Shown piece by piece: positions 51,437 to 60,843 of a stretch of DNA of 64,000 bases. The position numbers and the translations under genes were made by a program. The notes below the pieces were generated by a model, which was given only the letters and a program-made list of their open reading frames with translations, made no database searches and had not been told where the DNA came from. Position 1 is the first letter of the stretch. Every line of letters starts with the position of its first letter. The stretch lies in NCBI GenBank assembly GCA_900320545.1, contig ONSU01000009.1:1-64000 (forward strand), given 5' to 3'. Source of the stretch: an uncultured Bacteroidales bacterium. Its GTDB lineage: Bacteria > Bacteroidota > Bacteroidia > Bacteroidales > UBA932.

Positions 51437-53281
51437 ATGCAACACAAGGTACTTGATGTTCAGGATGTTGTAATCAGGTTTGCAGGAGATTCGGGAGATG
51501 GCATGCAGCTCACCGGATCTCTTTTTGCAAATACCTCCGCCGTTTACGGCAATTCGCTTTCGACATTTCCTGACTTTCCTGCCGAAATCCGCGCCCCGAA
51601 GGGTACGGTTTCCGGCGTTTCCGGTTTCCAGGTCCACATCGGCAGCACCGATGTCCGGACGCCCGGAGATTTCTGCGACATGCTTGTCGCGATGAATCCC
51701 GCGGCCCTCAAGGTCTGCGCCGGTTTCGTCAAGCGCACCGGGACGATCCTCGTCAACCAGGACGCCTTTGACGACGCGTCCCTCCTGAAGGCGGGCTTCA
51801 CGAAAAATCCGTTCGAGGAACTCGGTCTCCAGGACCGCGACATCCTCGTCGTTCCCGTTTCGACCCTTACCGGCAAGAGCCTGGAGGGCAGCGGCCTCGA
51901 CAACAAGTCCGTCGACAAGTGCAAGAATATGTTCGTGCTCGGAATGGCGTGCTACATCTTCTCGCGTCCGCTGGACTATCTCTACGGCTATATCGAGAGC
52001 AAATTCGGGAAGAAGCATCCCGAGATGGTCGCCCCCAACAAGAAGGTCCTCTTCGACGGGTTCAACTACGCGGCCAACCTGCAGATGGTCCCGAATACCT
52101 ACCACATCGCGCCGGCTCCGCTGGAGAAGGGTACCTACCGCAACATTACCGGCAACCAGGCGACGGCCTGGGGCCTGATGGCCGCGGCCGAGAAGGCGGG
52201 GCTCCAGCTGTTCTGCGGCTCCTATCCCATCACGCCCGCGACGGCCATCCTGGAGGAACTCGCGATCTATAAGAGTCTCAATGTGAAGACGATGCAGGCC
52301 GAGGACGAGATTGCCGGCATCTGCACGGCCATCGGTGCCGCCTACGCAGGCAGCCTGGCCGTCACGACGACCTCCGGCCCGGGCCTGTCGCTCAAGAGCG
52401 AGGCCCTCGGCCTCGCGGTGATGGCGGAACTTCCCCTCGTGGTGGTCGACGTCCAGCGCGCGGGCCCCTCGACGGGTATTCCGACAAAGACCGAGCAGAC
52501 GGATCTCAACCAGATCCTTTACGGACGCAACGGCGAATGCCCGGTGGCGGTCGTCGCCCCGCATTCTCCGTCCGACTGCTTCGACGCGGCGTTCTATGCC
52601 GCCAAGACGGCCCTGGAGCATATGGTGCCCGTGGTCGTCGCCTCCGAGGGCTTCCTCGGCAACGGTTCCGAGCCCTGGCGCATCCCTTCGATGAAGGATT
52701 ATCCCGCCATCAAGCCGCCGTTCGTTTCCGGTGAATCACCCGAAGGCGGTTTCAAGCCGTTCGAGCGCGACCCTGAGACGCTGGTGCGGAAATGGGCGGT
52801 CCCGGGACTGAAGGATTACGAGCATCGTGTCGGCGGTCTGGAGAAGGATCACAACGGCGTGCTGTCTTCGGCGCCGCTCAACCACGAAACGATGGTGCGC
52901 GAACGCGCGGAGAAGATTGAAAAGATCGCCGCCTCGATTCCGCCGCTCGCGGTGGACGGCCCTTCCGGGGGTAAGCTCCTCGTCGTCGGCTGGGGCGGTA
53001 CCTACGGACATATTCTCTCGGCCGTGGACGAAGTCCGCGCCGGGGGGACGGAGGTGAGTTTCGCCCACTTCGAATGGATCAATCCGCTGCCCGCCAACAC
53101 GGCGGAGGTGCTCCGCGGCTTCGACAAAGTGCTCGTATGCGAGCTCAACAGCGGTCATTTCGCCTCCTGGCTCCGCATCAAGGTGCCCGGAGTGTCCGTC
53201 CTGCAGTGCAACAAGGTGCAGGGACAGCCCTTCCTCGTCGGGGAAATCGTCGAGGCCATCCGTAAAGCAGTGGAGGAATAG
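51437..53281 (+). CDS. korA: 2-oxoacid:ferredoxin oxidoreductase alpha subunit (gamma-alpha fusion)
   Basis: Half of the enzyme that oxidises 2-oxoglutarate (or a related 2-oxoacid) to acyl-CoA with reduction of ferredoxin. The 614-residue protein begins with a gamma domain (RFAGDSGDGMQLTGSLFANT), followed by the alpha pyrimidine-binding domains (GSYPITPATAILEELA, VTTTSGPGLSLKSEALGLAV). Layout is the KorA type. Substrate preference is an inference from the neighbouring glutamate dehydrogenase. Confidence 0.9.
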   Translation: MQHKVLDVQDVVIRFAGDSGDGMQLTGSLFANTSAVYGNSLSTFPDFPAEIRAPKGTVSGVSGFQVHIGSTDVRTPGDFCDMLVAMNPAALKVCAGFVKRTGTILVNQDAFDDASLLKAGFTKNPFEELGLQDRDILVVPVSTLTGKSLEGSGLDNKSVDKCKNMFVLGMACYIFSRPLDYLYGYIESKFGKKHPEMVAPNKKVLFDGFNYAANLQMVPNTYHIAPAPLEKGTYRNITGNQATAWGLMAAAEKAGLQLFCGSYPITPATAILEELAIYKSLNVKTMQAEDEIAGICTAIGAAYAGSLAVTTTSGPGLSLKSEALGLAVMAELPLVVVDVQRAGPSTGIPTKTEQTDLNQILYGRNGECPVAVVAPHSPSDCFDAAFYAAKTALEHMVPVVVASEGFLGNGSEPWRIPSMKDYPAIKPPFVSGESPEGGFKPFERDPETLVRKWAVPGLKDYEHRVGGLEKDHNGVLSSAPLNHETMVRERAEKIEKIAASIPPLAVDGPSGGKLLVVGWGGTYGHILSAVDEVRAGGTEVSFAHFEWINPLPANTAEVLRGFDKVLVCELNSGHFASWLRIKVPGVSVLQCNKVQGQPFLVGEIVEAIRKAVEE

Positions 53282-53284
53282 GTC

Positions 53285-54307
53285 ATGGCAGAGAAATATA
53301 CATTCAAGGATTTCAAGAGCAACCAGGAAGTGAGATGGTGCCCCGGCTGCGGCGACCACGGCGTGCTCGCCGCCCTGCAGCGGGCCCTCCCGACGGTCTG
53401 CGAGGTGAGAAACTATACCCGTGAGCAGTTCGTGATGGTGTCCGGCATCGGATGTTCGTCGCGTCTGCCGTATTATCTCGATACGTACGGATTCCACAGC
53501 ATTCACGGACGCGCCCTTCCCATCGCGACGGGCATCAAGGTCGCCAATCCGCACCTGAGCGTCTGGGTTTCCACCGGTGACGGCGATTCCCTCGCCATCG
53601 GCGGCAACCATTTCATCCACGCGATCCGGCGCAACATCGACATCAACGTCATCCTCTTCAACAACCGGATTTACGGCCTCACCAAGGGACAGTATTCCCC
53701 GACTTCCAAGTTCGGAATGATCACGAAGACGTCCCCTTACGGCACCGTGGAGCATCCGTTCAATCCAGGCTCGCTCGTGCTGGGCGCCAAGGGCACCTTC
53801 TTCGCCCGGAGCCTCGACACCGAACTGCAGCTCAACCAGGAGATCATGGTCGAAGCGGCGCGCCACGACGGCACGTCCGTGATCGAGATGCTCACCAACT
53901 GCGTCATTTTCAATAACGGCACCCACGCCGACATCTCCGACCGCGAAGTCCGTGCCGACCGCACCATCCTCCTCCGCCACGGCGAGAAGATGATCTTCGG
54001 CAAGAACCGCGACAAGGGTCTCATCCTCGTCGGCCGCAAGCTCAAGGTGGTGACCCTCGGCGAAGACGGCATCACCGAGCACGACATCCTGGTCCACGAC
54101 GCGCACAATCCCGATCTCGGCCTCCATACGATGCTCGCCGAGATGAAGTATCCCGAGTATCCCGTCGCCCTCGGCGTCATCCGCGCGGTACCCGACCTGA
54201 CCTACGACGACTGCGTCACCGAGCAGTTCGAGAAGGTCAAGGCCTCCTCCCGCATCCGGTCGATGGACGACCTTCTCCACAGCGGAGCCACCTGGGAAGT
54301 AGAGTAA
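53285..54307 (+). CDS. korB: 2-oxoacid:ferredoxin oxidoreductase beta subunit
   Basis: The thiamine-diphosphate subunit. The 340-residue protein has CPGCGDHGVLAALQRAL (a metal-cluster type cysteine pair), the TPP motif STGDGDSLAIGGNHFIHA with ILFNNRIYGLTKGQYSPTS. It lies 3 bp after korA. No iron-sulphur delta subunit is fused. Confidence 0.92.
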   Translation: MAEKYTFKDFKSNQEVRWCPGCGDHGVLAALQRALPTVCEVRNYTREQFVMVSGIGCSSRLPYYLDTYGFHSIHGRALPIATGIKVANPHLSVWVSTGDGDSLAIGGNHFIHAIRRNIDINVILFNNRIYGLTKGQYSPTSKFGMITKTSPYGTVEHPFNPGSLVLGAKGTFFARSLDTELQLNQEIMVEAARHDGTSVIEMLTNCVIFNNGTHADISDREVRADRTILLRHGEKMIFGKNRDKGLILVGRKLKVVTLGEDGITEHDILVHDAHNPDLGLHTMLAEMKYPEYPVALGVIRAVPDLTYDDCVTEQFEKVKASSRIRSMDDLLHSGATWEVE

Positions 54308-54334
54308 CGTCATTCCCGGCTTGACCGGGAATCT
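54308..54334. terminator. Palindrome CGTCATTCCCGGC...CCGGGAATCT between korB and gdhA
   Basis: ATTCCCGG and CCGGGAAT form a stem around CTTGA. A close copy exists at 23326-23354. It may partly terminate korAB transcription or protect the 3' end. Confidence 0.55.
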
Positions 54335-54353
54335 AAATAAAACTAATAACTAT

Positions 54354-55697
54354 ATGCGTACAAGTGAAATCATGGCGCGCCTGAGCGCCAAGTACGGCGA
54401 CCAGAAGGAATTCCTTCAGGCCGTTCAGGAAGTGCTCGAATCCATCGAGGACGTGTACAACCAGCACCCCGAATTCGAGGCGGCTAAAATCGTCGAGCGC
54501 ATCGTGGAGCCCGACCGCATCTTTACCTTCAAGGTGACCTGGGTGGACGATGAAGGACAGATCCAGGTCAACACCGGCTACCGCGTCCAGTTCAACAACG
54601 CGATCGGCCCCTACAAGGGCGGCCTGCGCTTCCATCCGTCCGTGAACCTCTCGATCCTCAAGTTCCTGGGCTTCGAACAGACCTTCAAGAACAGCCTCAC
54701 CACCCTCCCGATGGGCGGCGGCAAGGGCGGCAGCGACTTCAACCCGAAAGGCAAGTCCGATGCCGAGATCATGCGTTTCTGCCAGGCCTTCATGCTGGAA
54801 CTCTGGCGCAACATCGGTCCCGACATGGACGTTCCCGCCGGTGATATCGGCGTCGGCGGCCGCGAGATCGGCTTCCTCGAGGGAATGTACAAGAAACTTA
54901 CCCGTGAGCACAACGGTGTCCTCACCGGCAAGGGCCTCCAGTACGGCGGCTCCCTGATCCGTCCCGAGGCGACCGGTTTCGGCGCCGTGTATTTCGTCCA
55001 GCACATGCTGCACGAGAAGGACGCTTCGCTGAATCTCGAGGGCAAGAAGGTCGCCATCTCCGGCTTCGGCAACGTGGCCTGGGGCGCCGCGACGAAAGCG
55101 ACGCAGCTCGGCGCGACCGTAGTGGCCATCTCGGGTCCCGACGGCGCCATCTATAATCCGAACGGGATGACGCAGGAGAAGCTCGACTATATGCTCGAGC
55201 TCCGCGCCTCCAACAATGACGTCGTGGCTCCGTTCGCCGAGAAGTTCCCCGATGCGACCTTCCTCCCCGGAAAGAAGGCCTGGAGCGTCAAGTGCGACAT
55301 CGCCCTTCCTTGCGCCTTCCAGAACGAGATGAGCGCGGCCGACGCCGAGGAACTGCTTGCGAACGGCACCTGGCTCTGCGCCGAAGTCTCCAACATGGGC
55401 TGCCAGCCGGGCGCCATCGAGGCGTTCCAGAAGGCCCGCATCCTCTTCGCTCCGGGCAAGGCGGTCAACGCCGGCGGCGTCGCCACTTCCGGCCTGGAGA
55501 TGAGCCAGAACGCGATGCACATCAGCTGGAAGGCCGAGGAGGTCGACCAGCGCCTGCACGGCATTATGGACTCGATCCACAAGGCCTGTGTCAAGTATGG
55601 CACCCAGCCGGACGGCTACATCAACTATGTCAAGGGCGCGAATGTCGCGGGCTTTATGAAAGTCGCCGAGGCCATGCTCGCCCAGGGCGTCATTTAA
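54354..55697 (+). CDS. gdhA: Glutamate dehydrogenase
   Basis: Interconverts glutamate and 2-oxoglutarate plus ammonia. The 447-residue hexameric-type enzyme has the catalytic lysine region GPYKGGLRFHPSVNLS and MGGGKGGSDFNPKGKSDAEI, plus the nucleotide-binding AISGFGNVAWGAATKA. Length and motifs fit the NADP(H)-type family. Start at 54354 chosen over an upstream TTG that would run through the palindrome. Confidence 0.95.
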   Translation: MRTSEIMARLSAKYGDQKEFLQAVQEVLESIEDVYNQHPEFEAAKIVERIVEPDRIFTFKVTWVDDEGQIQVNTGYRVQFNNAIGPYKGGLRFHPSVNLSILKFLGFEQTFKNSLTTLPMGGGKGGSDFNPKGKSDAEIMRFCQAFMLELWRNIGPDMDVPAGDIGVGGREIGFLEGMYKKLTREHNGVLTGKGLQYGGSLIRPEATGFGAVYFVQHMLHEKDASLNLEGKKVAISGFGNVAWGAATKATQLGATVVAISGPDGAIYNPNGMTQEKLDYMLELRASNNDVVAPFAEKFPDATFLPGKKAWSVKCDIALPCAFQNEMSAADAEELLANGTWLCAEVSNMGCQPGAIEAFQKARILFAPGKAVNAGGVATSGLEMSQNAMHISWKAEEVDQRLHGIMDSIHKACVKYGTQPDGYINYVKGANVAGFMKVAEAMLAQGVI

Positions 55698-55703
55698 TAC
55701 TTT

Positions 55704-58271
55704 ATGAAAAGAAAACTCCTTCTGGCGGCAACCGTCCTTCTTGTGGCGGTTGCCCCTTTGTTCGCCGTTCTCAGTGAACGCAACCTCGGCGAAACGCTGA
55801 AAGTCCTCCGTTACGAACTCCGCTCGGCCTATAAGAGCCAGGAGCGCCGGTCCGCCCGCGTCCGGGGCAACGGAGAACGTCAGCACCAGCGCCTGGTCGC
55901 GGAGATGCAGCGCAGCCACGAACTCTCGCTGATGCTCTATTCGCAGAAGCAGGATTATACCTTCGACATGACCTACGCCCTCAACGAAGTCTCGAAGAAT
56001 TACAACGAGTTCTCTTCGCGGCGGGTTCCGTTCGATGATATCATCACACGGCTGGATATCGACATCGACCGCTACGACCGGCTCGTGCACGCGCTGCGGA
56101 GCCTTCCGCCGTCTCCCTCCGTGGAGTACGTGGACAGTCTCGGCAACGTGGTGGTGCTGCAGGTCGGCCTTCCCGCTCCGGAAGGGCAGACGCCGGTCAG
56201 GCCCCGTGCGGAAGAGGAAAGGCCCTTCGTGCTGGACTCGCTGAGCCGGATCGACCGCGACAGCTGCCTGTTCTACGCGGAATCCCTGCTGCAGGCCTGT
56301 CAGGACCAGAAGGAGAAACTGGTGCGTGACAGCACCCATTATTCCGAGACGGCGGCCCTCCTGAAATCGGCCTACGACTATGCCCAGGCCCGGTATAAGA
56401 CGGTGCAGAACCGGATTTTCATCGAGGGCCAGACCTCTTACGACAAAATTATCGGCCGGTTCGGATTCTTTTGGCATCAGGCGAAGCGCGACGCGGTGGA
56501 GAAATACGCCCCTTCCGAACTGGACTCGGTCGAGAGTCAGTGGAGGGGACCGCTCGTGGTCGGATTCTCCGGTTTCGTCCTGGCATACTTCCTCATCTCG
56601 GTCTGTATCGGCGCTCTCCTGGTCGCTCTCCTGACCCGCAAGGTCGCCTTCTTCAAGCGGCCGCGGTTCACGCGCCATAAGATGTCGATGATCACTATCG
56701 TCGCGATGCTCATCTTCTCGGTGTCGATCCTGATCGCCAGCGTCTTCTCGAAGAAGAATTTCTTCAGCATGGCTTCCCGTCTCCTGGTGGAATTCGCGTG
56801 GATGCTGGCGGCGGTCCTCGTCTCGCTCGTGATCCGGTTCAAGGAGGAGAACAAGGTGCGTCGCGGCGTGCTGCTGTACATGCCGGTGATGCTGATGTGT
56901 CTCCTGATCATCTCGCTGCGCATCGTCTTTATCCCCAACAGTCTGCTCAACATCATCTTCCCGCCGCTGCTGCTGGTCTTTATGGTATATCAGCTGATCG
57001 CCCAGCTGCATCACCGGAAGTACGTTCCGCAGATGGACGCCATTTTCGGATGGATTTCCCTGCTGATGATGGTTGTGACGACGGTGGTGGCCTTCCGCGG
57101 CTTCGTGCTGCTGGGCGTGCAGCTCCTGATCTGGTGGATCTTCCTCCTGACGCTCCTGCAGACGGTGACGGCCGTTTCGGAACTGGTCGGGCGCTATTAC
57201 CGCAAGCACAGGGACGCCCTCCGCGACCTGTACCGCGAGGCCCATCCCAATCTCAAGTCCCGCACGGACGAAGACCTCATCACGGTTACCTGGCCGTTCT
57301 CGCTGGTCCGCAAGGCCCTGCTGCCCATCGCCTATGTGCTTTCGGTTCCGCTGAGCATCTATATGGCTTCGGGCGTCTTCGACCTGAAGGATGTCTTCCG
57401 GGAGTACTACGCCTATCCGTTCCTCAATGTGGAGGGCTACATCAGTCTGTCATTCGCCCGCATCGTGGTCGTCGTGGTGCTCGCGTTCATCTTCAACTAT
57501 CTTAACTACGTGGCGAAGGCCTGCTACCGGCTGTTCAAGACCCGTTCGGTGATGAAGAGCCGCGGCATCAAGGTCCTGCACGAGAACGAGGTGAATTTCA
57601 CACTGGTGGAAAATGTGATCTCCATTTCGCTGTGGGGCGTTTACGTGATCACGCTGTTTATCCTCCTGAAGATTCCGACGGCTGCCGTGAAGGTGGTCGC
57701 GGCGGGTCTGGCGACCGGTCTCGGATTTGCCATGAAGGATATCCTGAACAACTTCTTCTACGGGGTACAGCTGATGTCGGGCCGCCTCCGGGTAGGGGAT
57801 TCCATCGAATGTGACGGCATCCGCGGCAGGGTCGACAACATCAGCTATCAGACGACCACCATCGTTTCGACGGACGGCGCCGTGATGGCTTTCCCGAATG
57901 CGACGCTGTTCAACAAGAATTTCAAGAACCTCACGCGCAACAATTCCTACGAGCTCCTGTCCTTCGAGGTGGGTGTGAAATACGGTGTGGACGTGGAGGA
58001 GGTCCGTCGGATCATTCAGGAGGCCTTGCGGCCCCTGCAGGTAAAGGACAAGTACGGCAGGGAAGTGGTGGATCCCAAGCGGGGCGTCGAAATCCGTTTC
58101 AAGGATTTCGGCGACAACAGCGTCAATCTCCAGATTGTCCAGTACACCACCGTCGAGGAGCACTTCACCTACGCCGCCCGCGCCAAGGAACTGGTCTACA
58201 ACGCCCTCAACGCCCACGGTATCGAAATTCCGTTCCCGCAGAGGGACCTCTATATCAAGCAGATGCCCTGA
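55704..58271 (+). CDS. Mechanosensitive channel, MscS family, large N-terminal domain
   Basis: An 855-residue inner-membrane protein. A signal-like N terminus and a periplasmic helical domain (to about 270) precede a series of membrane spans (about 290-520 and 540-660). The MscS pore region GLATGLGFAMKDILNNFFYG is near 670-690, followed by the cytosolic beta domain with GDSIECDGIRGRVDNISYQT and the C-terminal domain. It would release solutes on hypo-osmotic shock. Its stop meets the convergent M23 gene with no gap. Confidence 0.88.
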   Translation: MKRKLLLAATVLLVAVAPLFAVLSERNLGETLKVLRYELRSAYKSQERRSARVRGNGERQHQRLVAEMQRSHELSLMLYSQKQDYTFDMTYALNEVSKNYNEFSSRRVPFDDIITRLDIDIDRYDRLVHALRSLPPSPSVEYVDSLGNVVVLQVGLPAPEGQTPVRPRAEEERPFVLDSLSRIDRDSCLFYAESLLQACQDQKEKLVRDSTHYSETAALLKSAYDYAQARYKTVQNRIFIEGQTSYDKIIGRFGFFWHQAKRDAVEKYAPSELDSVESQWRGPLVVGFSGFVLAYFLISVCIGALLVALLTRKVAFFKRPRFTRHKMSMITIVAMLIFSVSILIASVFSKKNFFSMASRLLVEFAWMLAAVLVSLVIRFKEENKVRRGVLLYMPVMLMCLLIISLRIVFIPNSLLNIIFPPLLLVFMVYQLIAQLHHRKYVPQMDAIFGWISLLMMVVTTVVAFRGFVLLGVQLLIWWIFLLTLLQTVTAVSELVGRYYRKHRDALRDLYREAHPNLKSRTDEDLITVTWPFSLVRKALLPIAYVLSVPLSIYMASGVFDLKDVFREYYAYPFLNVEGYISLSFARIVVVVVLAFIFNYLNYVAKACYRLFKTRSVMKSRGIKVLHENEVNFTLVENVISISLWGVYVITLFILLKIPTAAVKVVAAGLATGLGFAMKDILNNFFYGVQLMSGRLRVGDSIECDGIRGRVDNISYQTTTIVSTDGAVMAFPNATLFNKNFKNLTRNNSYELLSFEVGVKYGVDVEEVRRIIQEALRPLQVKDKYGREVVDPKRGVEIRFKDFGDNSVNLQIVQYTTVEEHFTYAARAKELVYNALNAHGIEIPFPQRDLYIKQMP

Positions 58272-59291
58272 TTATTTCACCCGGATCCGCTTCCCGATCT
58301 GGAGTTTCGTATTCACCGTCATGCCGTTGAGACGGCAGAGCGTGTTGACGGAAGTATGATACCTCGCGGCGATCTTGGAAAGGGTGTCGCCGGATTTGAT
58401 GACATAGTACTGCATCGCGGCTTCGGCCGCTTTCTGGCGGGCGATGGCCTCTTCGCGGGCTTTCTGCTCGGCGGCGATGCGGTCTTTCTCGTCTCCTTCG
58501 GCGATGACTTCTTCGTCATCTTCCTCCTGCACGTAACGGCTGTTGGCGTCGAAGTAGCGCTTGCGGAGGGTGAACAGGCGGTGGCGGAGTTCGCCGGTCT
58601 TGAAGTCGATCAGCCACATCGGGTCGAAGGCGTAGCCCTTGTAGCGCGTCTCGAAATGCAGGTGCGGGCCGGAGGAACGGCCGGTCGAGCCGCCTAGGGC
58701 GATGACGTCGCCCGCGTGCACCCAGTCGCCGGCCTTGACCTTTAGCTCGCTGCAATGCGCGTAGTAGGTCTCCAGACCGTTGGCGTGGCGGAGGACGACG
58801 AGGTTGCCGTAACCGCTGTTCCAGTCGGCCATCCGGACCTTGCCGTCAAAGGTGGCATAGACGGGCGTGCCGGTCGGATAGGGGAGGTCGATGCCCTGGT
58901 GCCGGCGTCCGTGCCGGTAGCCGAACAGGGAGGAATACTGGGTTTTGTTGGGACAGCAGTAGGAATCGAGCGTGTCGACGACCCAGAGCGTCACCTTCTC
59001 GGGAAGACTCTCCAGGCCCACTCCGTAGTAGGGATTGGTGATGTTCTCTTTCCAGTATTCGGTGAAGACTTTGGTTTTGGAAACCTTTTTCTCGTCGCGG
59101 ATATACCGCCAGGTGTGGTCGCTGTAAAGAATGACCTTGACGTCCGGATTGCCGGTGTCGAGGGTGTCCGCCTGCGTGGCGGTGCCGGGCAGTTTCGGAG
59201 TCGGAACGGACTCTTTGCCGAAAGCCGTCCGGAGCGAATCGGGATTCGCCCCGGCGACTGTCAGGATCGCTGCCAGAATCAGGCCCCTCAT
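58272..59291 (-). CDS. M23 family metallopeptidase with C-terminal LysM
   Basis: A 339-residue exported endopeptidase. RRHQGIDLPYPTGTPVYATF carries the H-x(3)-D zinc site, and GPHLHFETRY the second histidine pair. The C terminus is a LysM domain (YYVIKSGDTLSKIAARYHTS). It would cut peptidoglycan cross-links during growth or division. The upstream PMM gene overlaps its start by 4 bp. Confidence 0.9.
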   Translation of the reverse strand: MRGLILAAILTVAGANPDSLRTAFGKESVPTPKLPGTATQADTLDTGNPDVKVILYSDHTWRYIRDEKKVSKTKVFTEYWKENITNPYYGVGLESLPEKVTLWVVDTLDSYCCPNKTQYSSLFGYRHGRRHQGIDLPYPTGTPVYATFDGKVRMADWNSGYGNLVVLRHANGLETYYAHCSELKVKAGDWVHAGDVIALGGSTGRSSGPHLHFETRYKGYAFDPMWLIDFKTGELRHRLFTLRKRYFDANSRYVQEEDDEEVIAEGDEKDRIAAEQKAREEAIARQKAAEAAMQYYVIKSGDTLSKIAARYHTSVNTLCRLNGMTVNTKLQIGKRIRVK

Positions 59292-60649
59292 TTGGCGCCG
59301 AATTTTTCCGTCAGGAGGGCGCGGGTCTCGGCGACCTTCTTTGCCAGCAGGTCATCGGACTTGGCCTCGCAGAGGAAGCGCAGGTAGGGCTCTGTATTGG
59401 AAGGACGGATGTTGAACCACCAGTCGGGGAATTCCACGCGGTAGCCGTCGAAGTCCATGAAGGCGGTGGGTTTTTCCTGTGAGGTGAAGAGTTCTTTCAC
59501 GGCCTCCATCGCGCCGGCTTTGTCCTCGATGCGGAAATTGATCTCGCCGGAATTCTTGTATTTGACGATCTCGGCGATAGCGTCGCTCAGGGTGCGGCCC
59601 TCTTTCTTGAGGTCGGCGACGATGTTCAGCAGGATGATCGAGGCCAGCAGGCCGCTGTCGCTGTAGAAGAAGTCGCGGAAATAGTAGTGTCCGGCGAGTT
59701 CTCCGCCCCAGATGCCGTCGATCTCGCGGAGTTTGGCGGCGGCGAAGGCGCGGCCGACCTTCCAGGTGCGCATCTCGCAGCCCATCGGCTCGAGGTATTC
59801 GCCGACGGCCTTGGAGGAACGGATGTCCTGCAGGACAATGCCCTTGAGGCCCCGTTTCCCGACGAAATAGCGTCCCATCAGGGCGATCATCAGGTCGGGA
59901 GAGATGAAGGTCCCTTTCTCGTCGATGAACATCACGCGGTCTGCGTCGCCGTCATAGATGACACCGGCGTCGGCGCCCACTTCGCGGACTTTTTCCTCGA
60001 GGGGAATGCAGTTCTTCTCCACCAGCGGGTTGGGCTCGTGGTTGGGGAAGCGGCCGTCGAGGGTGTCGAACAGGTAGTGGATGGCGGGGCCTTCGCCGAA
60101 GATCCGTTTGGCGAAGAGGTTGGCCATTCCGTTGGAGAGATCCATCGCGATGGTGAGGCCGGAGAGGTCTTCGACGAATTTGCGCATGAAGGCGAGGTAA
60201 TCCTCGAGGATTTCTTTCTGATAGACGCTGCCGCGCTTCTCCGCGACCGGGGTGGGGACTCCTTCGTCGATCCAGGCCTTGATCTGGCCGAGACCGGCGT
60301 CGAAGCCGACGGCCTGTGCGTCCGTGGTGGACACCTTCATTCCGTTGTATTCGGCCGGGTTGTGCGACGCGGTGATCTGCACCGAAGCGTCGAATCCGTA
60401 ATTGGCGGTGCCGAAATAAACCATCGGCGTCGAGCTGAGCCCGATGTCGTACACGTCGGCTCCGGCATCGTTGATGCCCTTGACGACGGCGTCGTGCACC
60501 TCGGGGGAAGAAACGCGGCAGTCGCGGCCCACCAGGACCTTGTCTGCCCTGAGCAGCCGGGGAATGAAATAGCCGACCTTATAAGCGGTTTCGCGGTCCC
60601 AGTCTTTGCCGTAGATGCCGCGGATGTCGTAAGCGTGAAATGCTCCCAT
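59288..60649 (-). CDS. Phosphomannomutase/phosphoglucomutase
   Basis: A 453-residue alpha-D-phosphohexomutase. The phosphoserine is Ser95 in TASHNPAEYNG, the metal-binding loop is DGDADRVMFID, and the sugar-binding loop GELAGHYYF. The C-terminal phosphate-binding loop is RPSNTEPYLR. It may supply mannose- or glucose-1-phosphate for envelope glycans. Coupled by overlap to the M23 peptidase. Confidence 0.93.
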   Translation of the reverse strand: MGAFHAYDIRGIYGKDWDRETAYKVGYFIPRLLRADKVLVGRDCRVSSPEVHDAVVKGINDAGADVYDIGLSSTPMVYFGTANYGFDASVQITASHNPAEYNGMKVSTTDAQAVGFDAGLGQIKAWIDEGVPTPVAEKRGSVYQKEILEDYLAFMRKFVEDLSGLTIAMDLSNGMANLFAKRIFGEGPAIHYLFDTLDGRFPNHEPNPLVEKNCIPLEEKVREVGADAGVIYDGDADRVMFIDEKGTFISPDLMIALMGRYFVGKRGLKGIVLQDIRSSKAVGEYLEPMGCEMRTWKVGRAFAAAKLREIDGIWGGELAGHYYFRDFFYSDSGLLASIILLNIVADLKKEGRTLSDAIAEIVKYKNSGEINFRIEDKAGAMEAVKELFTSQEKPTAFMDFDGYRVEFPDWWFNIRPSNTEPYLRFLCEAKSDDLLAKKVAETRALLTEKFGAK

Positions 60650-60773
60650 AGTGAATATCAGTTTATGTTATTAACCATTCGTATCGTACAAAAATACAAA
60701 AAAAATGGTTATATTCATTCATCCAGTCGAATCTGGTGACTACTGGTGGGGCTATCCATAAAATTTCCTCAGC

Positions 60774-60830
60774 TATATCTTAGAAAATTTAGATTTTTAC
60801 TATTTTCCTTGTATATATCTTAGAAAATTT
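60774..60830. promoter_or_regulatory. Two direct copies of TATATCTTAGAAAATTT, 40 bp apart, overlapping a promoter
   Basis: Identical 17-bp sequences at 60774-60790 and 60814-60830. The second lies exactly between a TTG (60809-60811) and a CATCTTTG -7-like box (60832-60839) of the downstream ATPase gene. Protein bound there would block RNA polymerase, so they look like repressor sites. Confidence 0.55.
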
Positions 60831-60839
60831 CCATCTTTG
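60809..60839 (+). promoter_or_regulatory. Promoter for the AAA/DUF4143 ATPase
   Basis: TTG (60809-60811), 20 bp, CATCTTTG (60832-60839). The start codon follows after 4 bases, so the transcript is nearly leaderless. Confidence 0.5.
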
Positions 60840-60843
60840 TCGT

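Noticed and set aside
54333-57245. A 970-codon open frame opposite gdhA and the MscS gene
   Set aside because: It spans two unrelated genes on the other strand and lacks any family signature.
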